From: Actinoplanes lutulentus
Lineage (GTDB): Bacteria > Actinomycetota > Actinomycetes > Mycobacteriales > Micromonosporaceae
Assembly: GCF_003259845.1 (NCBI RefSeq)
Contig: NZ_QLMJ01000013.1
Coordinates: 124,001 to 188,000, forward strand
DNA length: 64,000 nt
Direction: 5' to 3'
Below, one piece after another: positions 1-9,027 of this stretch (the first letter of the stretch is position 1; each line of letters begins with the position of its first letter). A program made the position numbers and the translations under genes. The notes under the pieces were generated by a model. It was not told the origin of the DNA. It saw nothing but the letters and a program-made list of their open reading frames with translations, and searched no databases.

Positions 1-45
1 GTGCCGGGTGTGCCCGGTCCGCACGAGTTGTCCAATTTCCGGTAA
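1..45 (+). CDS. adnA: C-terminal end of the gene upstream of adnB, probably adnA (partial)
   Basis: Frame 1 is open from the window edge to a TAA stop at 43-45 and encodes 14 residues ending in NFR. It stops 24 nt before the adnB ATG on the same strand. In mycobacteria adnA lies directly upstream of adnB and the two form one helicase-nuclease, so this is most likely the tail of adnA. The assignment rests on position only, because too little sequence is present to recognise the protein. Confidence 0.45.
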   Translation: MPGVPGPHELSNFR

Positions 46-69
46 GGGGCGACAGGTCGTCGAGCCACA

Positions 70-3000
70 ATGAGCCAACCCACGCTGTTCGGAGAGCAAC
101 CCCCGGCCCGCCGCCGCGCCGACTCCGGGCCCCGGTACACGCCGCGCGAGCTGGCCCGGATGCTGCACCTGCCGCCGCCGACCGCCGAGCAGGAGGCGAT
201 CATCGCGGCGCCGGTGGCACCGCTGCTGGTGGTCGCCGGCGCCGGGTCGGGCAAGACCGAGACGATGGCGTCGCGGGTGGTCTGGCTGGTCGCCAACGGG
301 TACGCGCACCCGGGCGAGATCCTCGGCCTCACGTTCACCCGCAAAGCCGCCGGCGAGCTGGCGCACCGGGTCCGTACCCGGGTCGGCCAGCTGATCCGCC
401 GGTTCGGCCGGGACGACGCGTTCGCCGGTGAGGCGACGATCTCGACGTACCACGCGTACGCGGCCCGGGTCGTCACCGAGCACGGGCTGCGCGCCGGTTA
501 CGAGCCGTCCGCCCGGCTGCTCACCGAAGCCGCCCGCTGGCAGATCGTCGACTCGCTGGTGCGCACGTACACCGGGGAGATGACCGGGCTGAACCGCGCG
601 CCCGGCACCGTCACCGACGACGTGCTGGCGCTCTCCGCCGAGATCGCCGAGCACCTGACCACGCCGGACGACGTTGCCGCCTGGACCGGCGGTTTCTACG
701 CCGACATCACCGAGTACCCCGGCCGGGTCTACAAAGACGTCACCGACATGCTCCGGCGCCAGCAGCAGCGACTCACCCTGCTGCCTTTGGTACGCCTTTA
801 CCAGCAGCGCAAACTCGATCTGGAAGCGATGGACTTCGGCGACCAGATGGCCCGTGCCGCCCTGGTGGCCCGGGACCATCCGGAGGTCGGCGCGGTCGAG
901 CGCGGCCGGTTCCGGATCGTGCTGCTCGACGAATATCAGGACACCAGCCACGCCCAGGTCGTGATGCTGAAGGAGCTCTTCAGCGGCGGCCACCCGGTGA
1001 TCGCGGTCGGCGACCCGAGCCAGTCGATCTACGGCTGGCGGGGCGCCTCGGCCGGAACGCTGGAGCGGTTCCCCACCGACTTCCCGGACCGGAAACAGCA
1101 CCCGGCCTGGGTGCAGAGCCTCTCCAAGAGCTGGCGCAACCGCCCGGAGATCCTCGCGGTGGCGAACACGATCTCGGCGCCGCTGCGAGCCGGGGTGAAG
1201 GTCACCGAGCTGACCTCGGCGCCCCGGGTGGCCGAGGCGGTCGGCGGCCGGACGGTCACCTGCGCGCTGCTGCCGACGTACGCCGACGAGGCCGGCTGGA
1301 TCGCCGACTCGATGCTCACCGCGTGGCGCCTGGCCGCCGGCACGCCGGCCGCACCGGCCGGCGAGATCCCGCTGGAAAAGCGTCCGACCAGCGCGGTCCT
1401 GGTACGCGTCCGCAGCCAGATCGCGGCGATCGAGGAGGCGCTGCGTGCCCGTGGCCTCCCGGTCGAGGTGGTCGGCCTGGGCGGTCTGCTGGACACCCCG
1501 GAGGTACGCGACGTCGTCTGCACCCTGCGTGTGCTGGCCGACCCGACCGACGGCGCGTCCCTGCTGCGCCTGCTCACCGGCGCCCGCTGGCGGATCGGAC
1601 CGCGTGACCTGGTGTCGCTGCATCGCCGGTCCCGGGCGATCGCCGCGGCCCGGGCACAGGAGCACAGCGACGCCGAGGAAGCGGAGATCATCGCGGACCG
1701 TCTCGACGACGCCACCCTGGTCGAGGCGATGGCCGATCTGGGCATTCCGGCGCAGTACTCGGGCCAGGGGTTCGCGCGGCTTCGTGCGTACGGAAAGGAA
1801 TTGGGTGCGCTGAGGCAGCGCCTGGACCAATCGCTGCCCGATCTTCTCGCGGACATCGAGCGGACGATGGGCCTGGACGTGGAGGTGGCGGTCCGTGGCT
1901 GGGCGGCCGGTGACGCCGGGCTGGCCCGCGCGCATCTGGACGCGCTCGGTGAGGCCGCGACCCGGTACACGGGGGAGAACGAGAGCGGCACCATCGCGGG
2001 TTTCCTCGCCTTCCTGACCGCCGCCGAGGAGGAGGAGCGCGGGCTGGAACCGGGCCAGGTGGACGTGGTCGAGGGCGCCGTGCAGATCCTCACGGCGCAC
2101 GCCGCGAAAGGCCTGGAGTGGGACGTGGTGTCGGTGGCCGGGCTCTGCAAGGGCGTGTGGCCGGGCATGTCCCGCGGTTCCGATCACTACCTGGGTGGCA
2201 TCGGTGTGCTGCCGTTCCCGCTGCGTGGTGACTCGTCCGGGCTGCCCGATCTCGATCTCGAGGACGCGGTCGAGCAGAAGGACGTCGTGGGTGCGCTGAC
2301 CGCTTTCGGACGTGCCTGGCGGGAACATGACGAGAAGGAGGAGCGCCGGCTCGCCTATGTCGCGGTGACGCGTCCTCGCCGATTGCTGCTCTGCTCGGGT
2401 TACTGGTGGGGCGAGAGTGTGAAACGGCCGCGCGGGCCGTCGGTCTTTCTCGACGAGATCCGGGCGGTCTGCGCGGACGGTGCCGGCGTGGTGGACCGGT
2501 GGACGCCGGAGCCCGCGCCCGGTGAGTCGAACCCGAGCGAGCAGGCGGTGTCGAGCGCCGAGTGGCCGGCCGATCCGCTGGGGCTGCGCCGGCCGGCGAT
2601 GGTGGCCGCCGCCGACCTGATCCGCCGGATGATCGAGAGCCCGGACGAGACGGCCGCTGAGGCGTTCGCGGAGCTGGCCGGCAGCGATCCTGAGGTGGCG
2701 GCTCGGGCCGGCCTGGCCGCCGATCTGGTCGGGTTGTCCGAGCAGGCGGTGGAGGAGGACTCGGACATCACCCGGTGGCGGAACGAGGCGCGCCTTCTGC
2801 TCGCCGAGCGCGTGGAACGCACGACCCAGGACGGCCCGGCCGAGGTCGCCCTGCCGCCGCATCTGTCGGTCTCGCAGCTCGTTGTTCTCCGGCGTGATCC
2901 ACAGGCCCTGGCGCGATCGTTGCGCCGGCCGCTCCCGCACCGCCCGGCACCGCAGGCCCGGCGCGGCACCGCGTTCCACCTCTGGCTCGAGCAGCGGTTC

Positions 3001-3450
3001 GGAGCGGGCCGGTTGATCGACATCGACGAGCTGCCGGGCGCCGCCGACGACGGCGCGGCCGGTGACGAGGAGCTGGCCGCCCTGCAGGAGGCGTTCCTGA
3101 CCGGCGAGTGGGCCGACCGCAATCCGGTCGAGGTCGAGGTCCCGTTCGCGACGACCGTTGCCGGCGTGGTGGTGCGTGGCCGGATGGACGCCGTCTTCGC
3201 CGACCCGGACGGCCGGTTCGACGTGATCGACTGGAAGACCGGCCGGCGCCCGAGCGGCGCGGAGGCCGACGCCGCGGCGGTGCAGCTCGCCGCGTACCGA
3301 CTGGCCTGGGCGGCACTGGCCGGCGTGCCGGTGAGCCGGGTCCGCGCCGGGTTCCATTACGTCCGGGAGCAGGTCACCGTGCGCCCGGCCGACCTCATGG
3401 ACTCAGCGGAGCTGGCCGAGCTGATCCTCGCGGTGCCCATCGCCGGGTAA
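70..3450 (+). CDS. adnB: AdnB-type UvrD-family helicase with C-terminal RecB-like nuclease domain
   Basis: This 1126-residue protein is an ATP-dependent DNA helicase and nuclease for double-strand-break end resection, acting with AdnA in place of RecBCD. The Walker A motif GAGSGKT lies at about residues 57-63, the Walker B DEYQD near 287, motif VI (YVAVTRPRR) near 762, and the RecB-family nuclease motif IDWKTG near 1052. Length and domain order fit mycobacterial AdnB (about 1,100 residues). The N-terminal pattern (PPPTAEQEAIIAAP then VVWLVANGYA) is also AdnB-like. An ATG start follows the presumed adnA stop by 24 nt, so the two are probably co-transcribed. No strong ribosome binding site is visible. 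The downstream order (nudC, mycoredoxin, uvrD2, whiB7) matches the M. tuberculosis Rv3202c-Rv3197A neighbourhood. Confidence 0.9.
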   Translation: MSQPTLFGEQPPARRRADSGPRYTPRELARMLHLPPPTAEQEAIIAAPVAPLLVVAGAGSGKTETMASRVVWLVANGYAHPGEILGLTFTRKAAGELAHRVRTRVGQLIRRFGRDDAFAGEATISTYHAYAARVVTEHGLRAGYEPSARLLTEAARWQIVDSLVRTYTGEMTGLNRAPGTVTDDVLALSAEIAEHLTTPDDVAAWTGGFYADITEYPGRVYKDVTDMLRRQQQRLTLLPLVRLYQQRKLDLEAMDFGDQMARAALVARDHPEVGAVERGRFRIVLLDEYQDTSHAQVVMLKELFSGGHPVIAVGDPSQSIYGWRGASAGTLERFPTDFPDRKQHPAWVQSLSKSWRNRPEILAVANTISAPLRAGVKVTELTSAPRVAEAVGGRTVTCALLPTYADEAGWIADSMLTAWRLAAGTPAAPAGEIPLEKRPTSAVLVRVRSQIAAIEEALRARGLPVEVVGLGGLLDTPEVRDVVCTLRVLADPTDGASLLRLLTGARWRIGPRDLVSLHRRSRAIAAARAQEHSDAEEAEIIADRLDDATLVEAMADLGIPAQYSGQGFARLRAYGKELGALRQRLDQSLPDLLADIERTMGLDVEVAVRGWAAGDAGLARAHLDALGEAATRYTGENESGTIAGFLAFLTAAEEEERGLEPGQVDVVEGAVQILTAHAAKGLEWDVVSVAGLCKGVWPGMSRGSDHYLGGIGVLPFPLRGDSSGLPDLDLEDAVEQKDVVGALTAFGRAWREHDEKEERRLAYVAVTRPRRLLLCSGYWWGESVKRPRGPSVFLDEIRAVCADGAGVVDRWTPEPAPGESNPSEQAVSSAEWPADPLGLRRPAMVAAADLIRRMIESPDETAAEAFAELAGSDPEVAARAGLAADLVGLSEQAVEEDSDITRWRNEARLLLAERVERTTQDGPAEVALPPHLSVSQLVVLRRDPQALARSLRRPLPHRPAPQARRGTAFHLWLEQRFGAGRLIDIDELPGAADDGAAGDEELAALQEAFLTGEWADRNPVEVEVPFATTVAGVVVRGRMDAVFADPDGRFDVIDWKTGRRPSGAEADAAAVQLAAYRLAWAALAGVPVSRVRAGFHYVREQVTVRPADLMDSAELAELILAVPIAG

Positions 3451-3456
3451 AGAGCG

Positions 3457-3876
3457 TCACTCCGACGCGCTCAGGCCCGCGGCACTCAACAGAAAGATCA
3501 GAGCACTTGCGTACGCCTCGTCGGCGCTCGCCTCGGTGAAGACGCGGTCCTCGCCGAGCACGTCGACGCGTACCGCATAGTCGCCTGCCTCGCGTCGCAG
3601 CTCGCGGAAGGTTCCGCCGAGGAGCTCCCGCAGCTGGTCCTCGCGGGGCAGCCAGATCGCCTCGTCGAGATCCACATCGTCGAGTGCCCACTCGGTGGTG
3701 CCGTTGAATCCGATGACCTGGCCATCAGGTCGATCGTGTACCTGAATCGTCATGTTGCTCAGCACGAAAACCTCGTTGTCGAGGTCGCGATCGGGCACCG
3801 CGAACCGGTCGCCGAGCCGCGGTTTCCAGACGAGTCCGGCATCGCTGAGACGCCGCGCCAAATGTGTGCTGACCAT
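3457..3876 (-). CDS. Conserved hypothetical protein
   Basis: This 139-residue acidic soluble protein has no signal peptide or membrane segment. I chose the inner ATG at 3876 because GGAGGA sits about 9 nt upstream; an in-frame ATG at 3897 would place the start before that site. The sequence reads as a small alpha/beta domain ([22 protein letters not shown], then [23 protein letters not shown]), and the C-terminal helix ([15 protein letters not shown]) is typical of actinobacterial proteins annotated only as hypothetical. It is transcribed convergently to adnB, 6 nt beyond its stop, and divergently from the cold-shock gene. Function unknown. Confidence 0.8.
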   Translation of the reverse strand: MVSTHLARRLSDAGLVWKPRLGDRFAVPDRDLDNEVFVLSNMTIQVHDRPDGQVIGFNGTTEWALDDVDLDEAIWLPREDQLRELLGGTFRELRREAGDYAVRVDVLGEDRVFTEASADEAYASALIFLLSAAGLSASE

Positions 3877-3900
3877 GTCCCTGGCCTCCTCCATCATGCT

Positions 3901-3914
3901 ACGCTCGCGAGCGT
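3901..3914. promoter_or_regulatory. 14-bp perfect palindrome between divergent genes
   Basis: ACGCTCGCGAGCGT is a perfect palindrome 25 bp upstream of the leftward hypothetical gene start. A TAGCAT hexamer at 3900-3895 on the minus strand could be its -10, so a protein bound to the palindrome would cover the promoter spacer. This is a candidate operator; the binding protein is unknown. Confidence 0.4.
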
Positions 3915-4027
3915 TGTCAGTTTGGTTCCCAAGTACTCAGGAGCGCCTGTGGGGAAGTCTGCCCAAGGCGCTCTTTGTCGTAACCCGGGTTTCTCCGGTA
4001 CGGGCGATCAGTACGGCGACACGAGTC

Positions 4028-4101
4028 CCGCAGAATGCGGGTCTTATTACCTCGTTCCCGTCCATAATGGGCGAGAGCGATCGACCGTCGAGGAGACGAT
4101 C
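4028..4101 (+). promoter_or_regulatory. Cold-shock gene promoter and leader
   Basis: A -10-like CATAAT is at 4063-4068, preceded by a small hairpin (CCCGCA-GAA-TGCGGG, about 4027-4041). AGGAG at 4091-4095 is placed well for the ATG at 4102. No good -35 is visible at 17 bp, so the promoter assignment is tentative. Confidence 0.4.
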
Positions 4102-4305
4102 ATGGTTACCGGCGTTGTGAAGTGGTTCAACGCGGACAAGGGCTTCGGGTTCATCACCCCGGACGACGGCGGCGCCGACGTCTTCGCCCACTTCTCCGCA
4201 ATCCAGATGTCGGGCTACCGCAGCCTGGAGGAGAACCAGCGTGTTGAGTTCGAGGTGACCCAGGGCCAGAAGGGCCCGCAGGCCGCGAACATCCGCTCCG
4301 TCTGA
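4102..4305 (+). CDS. Cold-shock domain protein (CspA family)
   Basis: This 67-residue single CSD protein binds single-stranded RNA/DNA and acts as an RNA chaperone. Both RNP motifs are present: KGFGFI (RNP1) and VFAHFSAI (RNP2-like), after the N-terminal VKWFNADKG signature. The ATG at 4102 is supported by AGGAG 6-7 nt upstream and by the standard family length. Actinobacteria have several constitutive or cold-induced paralogs, and the sequence alone does not say which this is. Confidence 0.95.
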   Translation: MVTGVVKWFNADKGFGFITPDDGGADVFAHFSAIQMSGYRSLEENQRVEFEVTQGQKGPQAANIRSV

Positions 4306-4409
4306 TTCCGAGCCTGATCGGCTGCCTGGTGTAGCCGTAAGTCTCAAAAGAAATCGGCGTCGTGCCCGGCTGGGTGCGGCGCCGATGCCTTTACGGGGCG
4401 CGAAGTAAC

Positions 4410-4436
4410 GGCCCCCGGCGCGACGCGCCGAGGGCC
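4410..4436. terminator. Hairpin terminator between convergent genes
   Basis: Stem GGCCC-x-CGGCG pairs with CGCCG-x-GGGCC around a 5-nt loop. It lies between the cold-shock gene and the leftward acyltransferase. No long T-run follows, as is common in high-GC actinobacteria. An additional 7-bp repeat ATCGGCG/CGCCGAT brackets 4353-4385. Confidence 0.55.
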
Positions 4437-4479
4437 TTGCTGATCTCTTTCGGTCAGACAGACGGGTTAGGCGGAAGGG

Positions 4480-5196
4480 TTAGACGGAAGCCTGCGGCTG
4501 CGGCAGCGGTGCTGTGCCGCCGAGGTGGGCGGGGAGCCACCAGCGGTCGTCCTCGCCGGCCGGCTTGTCCGGGTACGCCCTCTGCGCCTCGTCGAGCAGC
4601 GTCGTCAGCCGTTCTTTCAGCAGGACCGTCACTGCCTCGGGGGTGGCGCCGTCCGGCATCTGGATCGGCTCGCCGATCGTGATGATGACCGGCACGTGGC
4701 GCTTGGTGAGCTCTTTCTTCCGCCCCTTGGTCCAGAGGCGGTGCGGGCCCCAGACGGCCATCGGGATCAGCGGAACGCCGGCTTCCTGAGCCATCCGTGC
4801 CGCGCCCGATTTCAGCGCCTTGATGGTGAACGACTCGCTGATCGTGGCTTCGGGGAAGACGCCGACGATCTCGCCATTGCGCAACGCCTCGATCGCCTCG
4901 CGGAAGGCGGCGGTGCCGGCCTTGCGGTCGACCGGAATGTGCTTCATGGCGCGCATCAGCGGACCACTGATCTTGTGGTCGAACACTGCCTTTTTCGCCA
5001 TGAAGCGGACGAGCCGCTTGGACGGCTGAGCACCGAGGCCGCAGTAGATGAAGTCGAGGTAGCTCGAGTGGTTGCTGGCAAGCACCGCCCCGCCGCTGGT
5101 CGGGATGTGCTCGCCGCCCTGGACCTCGATCTTGTTGTCGAGGACGCGAAACATGGTCTTAGCTAGACCGACAACCGGGGGATACACCAGTTCCAT
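4480..5196 (-). CDS. 1-acyl-sn-glycerol-3-phosphate acyltransferase family (PlsC-like)
   Basis: This 238-residue lysophospholipid acyltransferase transfers an acyl chain to lysophosphatidic acid or a related acceptor at the inner membrane. The catalytic HX4D block is NHSSYLD (about residues 42-48), the block III motif FPEATIS lies near 115-121, and a GP/LIPMAVWGPHR block follows. The N-terminal VYPPVVGLAKTMFRVLD is the usual hydrophobic entry segment. It stands alone, convergent with the cold-shock gene, so its lipid substrate cannot be inferred. Actinobacterial genomes carry many paralogs of this family. Confidence 0.9.
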   Translation of the reverse strand: MELVYPPVVGLAKTMFRVLDNKIEVQGGEHIPTSGGAVLASNHSSYLDFIYCGLGAQPSKRLVRFMAKKAVFDHKISGPLMRAMKHIPVDRKAGTAAFREAIEALRNGEIVGVFPEATISESFTIKALKSGAARMAQEAGVPLIPMAVWGPHRLWTKGRKKELTKRHVPVIITIGEPIQMPDGATPEAVTVLLKERLTTLLDEAQRAYPDKPAGEDDRWWLPAHLGGTAPLPQPQASV

Positions 5197-5298
5197 GGCA
5201 GCACGGTAGCTGAACTTTCTGGGAAAGGCCCAGTACGAGTGGACAATGCCGACAGGCGTACCGGCTCTTGAGACGTCCCGTGGTGTTCACTGGAGAAC

Positions 5299-6174
5299 AT
5301 GTCGGAACCGAACGCGTGGAGCCGGTCTGGCGGGTCGTGGACGTCGGGCACGGTCACCGCTTCGGGCGTACCCTCGCAAGCCGCGCAACCACCCACGCGG
5401 CCGCAGGCGCCGCGCCCTGATGGGGCACGACGGCGCCGGCGGCAGTTGATGATCTTCGGTGGGGTGGCCGGTGCGATTCTGGCGGCCGGTCTGACCGTGC
5501 TGCTGATCGTGATCTTCGGTGGGGAGAGCAATCCGTTCGCGGACAAGGCGGCGGCTCCGGCCGATCTGCGGCCGCCGCTGGCACAGGCCTGTCCGGCGCC
5601 GGCCACCGCGCCCAGCGCAGCGGCGCCGACGCGGCGGCCCAGTGCCCCGCCGGTGACCGGTGAGCGGACCGTGGACGACGAGGCGGGCATCTCGTACCGG
5701 AAGTACGGTTCGCCGTGGCTGGTCTGGGACGACGTGTGGCGGGCCGGGACCCTCGAAGTGCCCTATCGCGTCGGTCAGCACTTCGTGACCGAGTTGTACA
5801 GCGGCGGGCAGTACCACGCGTCGATCCTGTCGGCGGCGGTGCCGGCCGCGGACAACGACGCGGTCTCCCTCGACCTGGAATGCGTCGGGAGGCAGGTGGC
5901 GGCGGACGTGCGGGCGGAGTACTACCCGCAGCCGAACACGATGGAGTCGCTCCGCGACGAGGTCACCACGCTGGGCGGGCTGCCGGCTTTCGTCAGCGAG
6001 TTCCGGCTGAAGTTCCAGGCGAACGGACTGACCGCCACCGAGGAATTCTCCGCGGTGGCGGTCATCGACGTCGGCAAGCCGACGGCAGCGATTCTGTACG
6101 TCTCGATCCCGGGAACCCACAAGCAGTTCGACTACGTCGTCGAGGACGTCCTCGAATCGGTGCGACCGCTCTAG
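5299..6174 (+). CDS. Single-pass membrane-anchored protein with extracellular domain, function unknown
   Basis: This 291-residue protein has a cytoplasmic N-terminus of about 48 residues rich in Ser, Pro and Arg (RRRRR stop-transfer cluster), one transmembrane helix at about 50-72 (LMIFGGVAGAILAAGLTVLL), a Pro/Ala-rich linker, and an extracytoplasmic domain of about 190 residues. The outer domain holds conserved-looking aromatic stretches (YRKYGSPWLVWDDVW). GGAG lies 6 nt upstream of the ATG. I do not recognise the domain. Many actinobacteria carry similar membrane-tethered proteins. Confidence 0.85.
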   Translation: MSEPNAWSRSGGSWTSGTVTASGVPSQAAQPPTRPQAPRPDGARRRRRQLMIFGGVAGAILAAGLTVLLIVIFGGESNPFADKAAAPADLRPPLAQACPAPATAPSAAAPTRRPSAPPVTGERTVDDEAGISYRKYGSPWLVWDDVWRAGTLEVPYRVGQHFVTELYSGGQYHASILSAAVPAADNDAVSLDLECVGRQVAADVRAEYYPQPNTMESLRDEVTTLGGLPAFVSEFRLKFQANGLTATEEFSAVAVIDVGKPTAAILYVSIPGTHKQFDYVVEDVLESVRPL

Positions 6175-6227
6175 CGCGATTGTCACCTCACCGGTTACAA
6201 GGCAATCGCCGCGGAGCGAAGCGGAGC

Positions 6228-7175
6228 CTATGGCTCAGTCAATCCCCAGCGCTTGCGGAGCTTGCCGTCGGCGAAGTTGAAGAGCTGGTCGATCAGGATG
6301 CCGATGACCAGGACGACGATGATGTAGCTGATCACCAGGGCGCTGTCGGACAGATCGCGGGCGTTCTGCATCCGGACACCGACCGAGACCGTGCCGGGCA
6401 CGATGACCAGCAGCTCACCGGCCATCAGGCTGCGCCAGGAGAACGCCCAGCCCTGCTTGAGACCGGAGACGAACGACGGCAGCGACGCCGGCAGGATCAG
6501 GTGGCGGTACTGCGCGAAGCCCTTCATGCCCATCACCTGGCCGACCCGCAGCCAGGTCCGGGGCACGTAGTCGATGCCGCTGATCAGCCCGTTCGCCACC
6601 GACGGTGCGGCGCCGAGCACGACCACGAACATGATCGCGCTCTCGCCGAGCTGGAAGAGCAGGATGGCGAGCGGGAACCACATGATCGACGGCATCGTCT
6701 GCAGGCCGGTGATCAGCGAGCCGATCGCGGCGCGCAGCGGGGCGAACCGGGAGACGGCCGCGCCGATGATCGTGCCGATCAGCACGGCCAGGAAGAAGCC
6801 GGTGATCGCACGGGTCATGGTCAGGCGTACGCCGTTCCAGAAGTCAGCCGTGGTGATCAGGTCCTTGAGAACCGTGAAGACGTCGAGCGGCGCCGGAAGA
6901 ACGTAGATCGGCTTCCACTCGGACAGGACCGTGACCTGCCAGATCGCGATGACGATGGCGATCGCCAGCAGTTTCGGCCAGGTGCTGTTCCAGATGCGGA
7001 GGCCGAGCCGGCCCTTTTCCTTCTTGGGGCCGAGCTCCAGCGCGTCGAGACCGCTGACGCGGTCGGCAGCGGCCAGGTCGACGGGCTTGAGGTCCGCGGG
7101 AGGCGGGAACGCGCCCGGGTCGAGACCCTGGATGGCGGCCCTGGTGGCCGTCGTTTTGGTGGGCTCAGCTGGCAT
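6228..7175 (-). CDS. ABC transporter permease, sulfonate/nitrate/taurine type
   Basis: This 315-residue permease of the SsuC/TauC/NrtB class has about six membrane helices. The coupling-helix EAA motif region reads GAAPSVANGLISGIDYVPRTWLRVGQVMG. A long N-terminal cytoplasmic extension of about 65 residues is present. Its start overlaps the end of the ATPase gene by 11 nt, so it is translationally coupled. It is the last gene of a leftward operon Rrf2 - binding protein - ATPase - permease. Substrate cannot be fixed from sequence; sulfonate is favoured by the cysteine-free Rrf2 regulator and by the sulfur assimilation genes elsewhere in the window, but nitrate or taurine remain possible. Confidence 0.9.
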   Translation of the reverse strand: MPAEPTKTTATRAAIQGLDPGAFPPPADLKPVDLAAADRVSGLDALELGPKKEKGRLGLRIWNSTWPKLLAIAIVIAIWQVTVLSEWKPIYVLPAPLDVFTVLKDLITTADFWNGVRLTMTRAITGFFLAVLIGTIIGAAVSRFAPLRAAIGSLITGLQTMPSIMWFPLAILLFQLGESAIMFVVVLGAAPSVANGLISGIDYVPRTWLRVGQVMGMKGFAQYRHLILPASLPSFVSGLKQGWAFSWRSLMAGELLVIVPGTVSVGVRMQNARDLSDSALVISYIIVVLVIGILIDQLFNFADGKLRKRWGLTEP

Positions 7176-7911
7176 GGCGGGCGACCTCCGCGCGGAGCCG
7201 GTCGGTGATCTCGGCGGCCTGGCCGGAGACCTCGGGGGAGTCGATGCGCCGGGGGCGCGGGTGGCCGATCTTGAAGTCTTCGATCACCCGGCCCGGGCGG
7301 CTGCTCAGCAGCACCACCCGGTCGCCGAGGCGGACGGCCTCACGCACGTTGTGCGTCACGAAGAGAACTGTCAGTTCCTGCTCGCGCCAGATCCGTTCCA
7401 GCTCGTCGTGCAGGATGTCGCGGGTCATCGCGTCGAGCGCGCCGAACGGCTCGTCCATCAGCAGCACGTCGGCGTTCTGAGCGAGGGCCCGTGCCAGGGC
7501 GACACGCTGCCGCATGCCACCGGAGAGCTCGTGCGGGCGCTTGTCGGCGAAACCGTTCAGCCGGACGATGTCCAGCAGTTCCAGCGCGCGCTTCTTGCGC
7601 TCGGCCCGGCCGATGCCCTGCAGCCGCAGCGGCAGCTCCACGTTGCCGGCCACCGAGAGCCAGGGGAAGAGCGCGGCCTCCTGGAACATCAGCGCGACGT
7701 GCCGCCCGCCGATGTCCAGGGTGCCGCTGGAGATCTTGTCGAGGCCGGCCACCAGCGAGAGCAGCGTGCTCTTGCCGCAGCCGGACGCGCCAAGCAGGCA
7801 GACGAACTCTCCCTGCTCGACGTCGAGTGAGATGTGGTCAAGGGCGAGCAGAGCGTTGCTGCCCGAGCCGTACTGTTTCGAGACGTCGTCGATCCGGACG
7901 ACCGTACTCAT
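7165..7911 (-). CDS. ABC transporter ATP-binding protein, SsuB/TauB type
   Basis: This is a 248-residue ATPase with Walker A GASGCGKST at about 41-49, signature LSGGMRQR, Walker B VLLMDEPFGALDA, and switch histidine in VLFVTHNV. I chose the ATG at 7911 (MSTVV) because GGGAGGGG lies 6-7 nt upstream; the in-frame ATG at 7926 overlaps that site. It energises the permease encoded next. The gap from the binding-protein stop is about 25 nt. Confidence 0.92.
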   Translation of the reverse strand: MSTVVRIDDVSKQYGSGSNALLALDHISLDVEQGEFVCLLGASGCGKSTLLSLVAGLDKISSGTLDIGGRHVALMFQEAALFPWLSVAGNVELPLRLQGIGRAERKKRALELLDIVRLNGFADKRPHELSGGMRQRVALARALAQNADVLLMDEPFGALDAMTRDILHDELERIWREQELTVLFVTHNVREAVRLGDRVVLLSSRPGRVIEDFKIGHPRPRRIDSPEVSGQAAEITDRLRAEVARHAS

Positions 7912-7936
7912 GCTCGCCCCTCCCATCAGTGATTCG

Positions 7937-9019
7937 TCAGCTGGCCGCGGCGTCGCTGACCTCGGGCTGACCGTCTGCCTTGAGCAGCTCGTTCAGCGGA
8001 CCGAGATCGTAGATGCCCTTGAGGTCGACCGTCTTGAGAAGGCCGACTTCTTCCGCATGCTGGGCGCTCGTGTACAGCGAGGACGCGATCGGGTCGTACG
8101 TGAACTTCAGGTTCGCGAACGCGGCGGTCAGGATCTCGGCCTTCAGCGGCTTACCGGTGAGCGACTCGATCTGAGCGTTCGCCGCGGTCTGCGCGTCGGC
8201 GCTGTTGTCCTTGATGTACTTGACCGCGTTGATGTGGCCCTGCAGCAGCTTCTTGACCGTTCCCGGGTATTCCTTCAGGAACTTCTGGCTGACGATCAGG
8301 TGCGTGGTGACGAACTCCTGGTTCGGCCACAGCGTCTTCTCGTCGACCAGGACCTTGGCCTTGGACTCGAGGATCAGCTTGCTGTAGTTGGGCTCCGGCA
8401 CCCAGGCACCGTCGATGGTGCCCTGCGCGAACGCCTGGATCGCGGTCGCGTTGTCCTGCGGCAGGACGGAGACGTCGCCGCCGCCGGTGGTGTCGGCGTT
8501 GAGGCCGTTCTCCTTCAGCCAGGCGCGCAGAGCCACGTCCTGCGTGTTGCCGAGCTGCGGGGTGGCGATCTTCTTGCCCTTGAGGTCGGCCGCGGAGTTG
8601 ATGCCCTCCTTGACGACCAGGCCGGCGCCGCCGGAGGTGCTGCCCGCGATGATCTTCAGCGCGGTCCCCTTGGAGGTGGACCAGCCGTTGATCGCCGGGT
8701 TCGGGCCGATGTAGGTCGCGTCGATCGCACCGGAGAGCAGGGCCTCGATCGCGGCCGGGCCGGCGTTGAAGGTCTTGGTCTCAAGGGTCGTCGCGGAGCC
8801 GAGGGCCTCCTTGAACAGACCCTTGTTCACGCCGACCAGGGCGGGCGCGTGGGTGATGTTCGGGAAGTAGCCCAGGTTGATCGTCTTGGCTTCGGCAGCG
8901 GTGCCGCTGGTGCCGGCGGCGGTGTTGTCGTCTTCGTTAGATCCGCAAGCGGCCAGCGCGGTAGAGGCCACAACCGCGGCCGATGCAAGGGCAAGCGCAC
9001 GTGTGGTGCGGGAGCTCAT
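7937..9019 (-). CDS. ABC transporter substrate-binding lipoprotein (SsuA/NrtA-like)
   Basis: This 360-residue lipoprotein has a signal peptide ending in the lipobox LAAC (Cys about residue 25), then a Thr/Gly linker and a periplasmic-binding fold beginning INLGYFPNITHAPALVGVNKGLF. That opening is typical of sulfonate/nitrate/taurine binding proteins. The ATG at 9019 is supported by AGGAG 5-6 nt upstream, which overlaps the Rrf2 gene's TAG stop. The protein would present substrate to the permease outside the membrane. Confidence 0.92.
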   Translation of the reverse strand: MSSRTTRALALASAAVVASTALAACGSNEDDNTAAGTSGTAAEAKTINLGYFPNITHAPALVGVNKGLFKEALGSATTLETKTFNAGPAAIEALLSGAIDATYIGPNPAINGWSTSKGTALKIIAGSTSGGAGLVVKEGINSAADLKGKKIATPQLGNTQDVALRAWLKENGLNADTTGGGDVSVLPQDNATAIQAFAQGTIDGAWVPEPNYSKLILESKAKVLVDEKTLWPNQEFVTTHLIVSQKFLKEYPGTVKKLLQGHINAVKYIKDNSADAQTAANAQIESLTGKPLKAEILTAAFANLKFTYDPIASSLYTSAQHAEEVGLLKTVDLKGIYDLGPLNELLKADGQPEVSDAAAS

Positions 9020-9027
9020 GCTCACTC

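Noticed and set aside
1029-2168. Long minus-strand open frame inside adnB
   Set aside because: It is a shadow frame of high-GC coding sequence, with Ser/Arg/Ala-rich translation and no ribosome binding site, while adnB has all helicase motifs.
4102-4305. Extended 189-codon reading of the cold-shock gene from 3736
   Set aside because: The CSD family length is about 67 residues and the ATG at 4102 has a ribosome binding site. The upstream part is antisense to another gene.
5715-7208. 497-codon plus-strand frame across the membrane protein and permease
   Set aside because: It runs through two better-supported genes in other frames and its translation is Arg/Gln/Asp-rich without domains.
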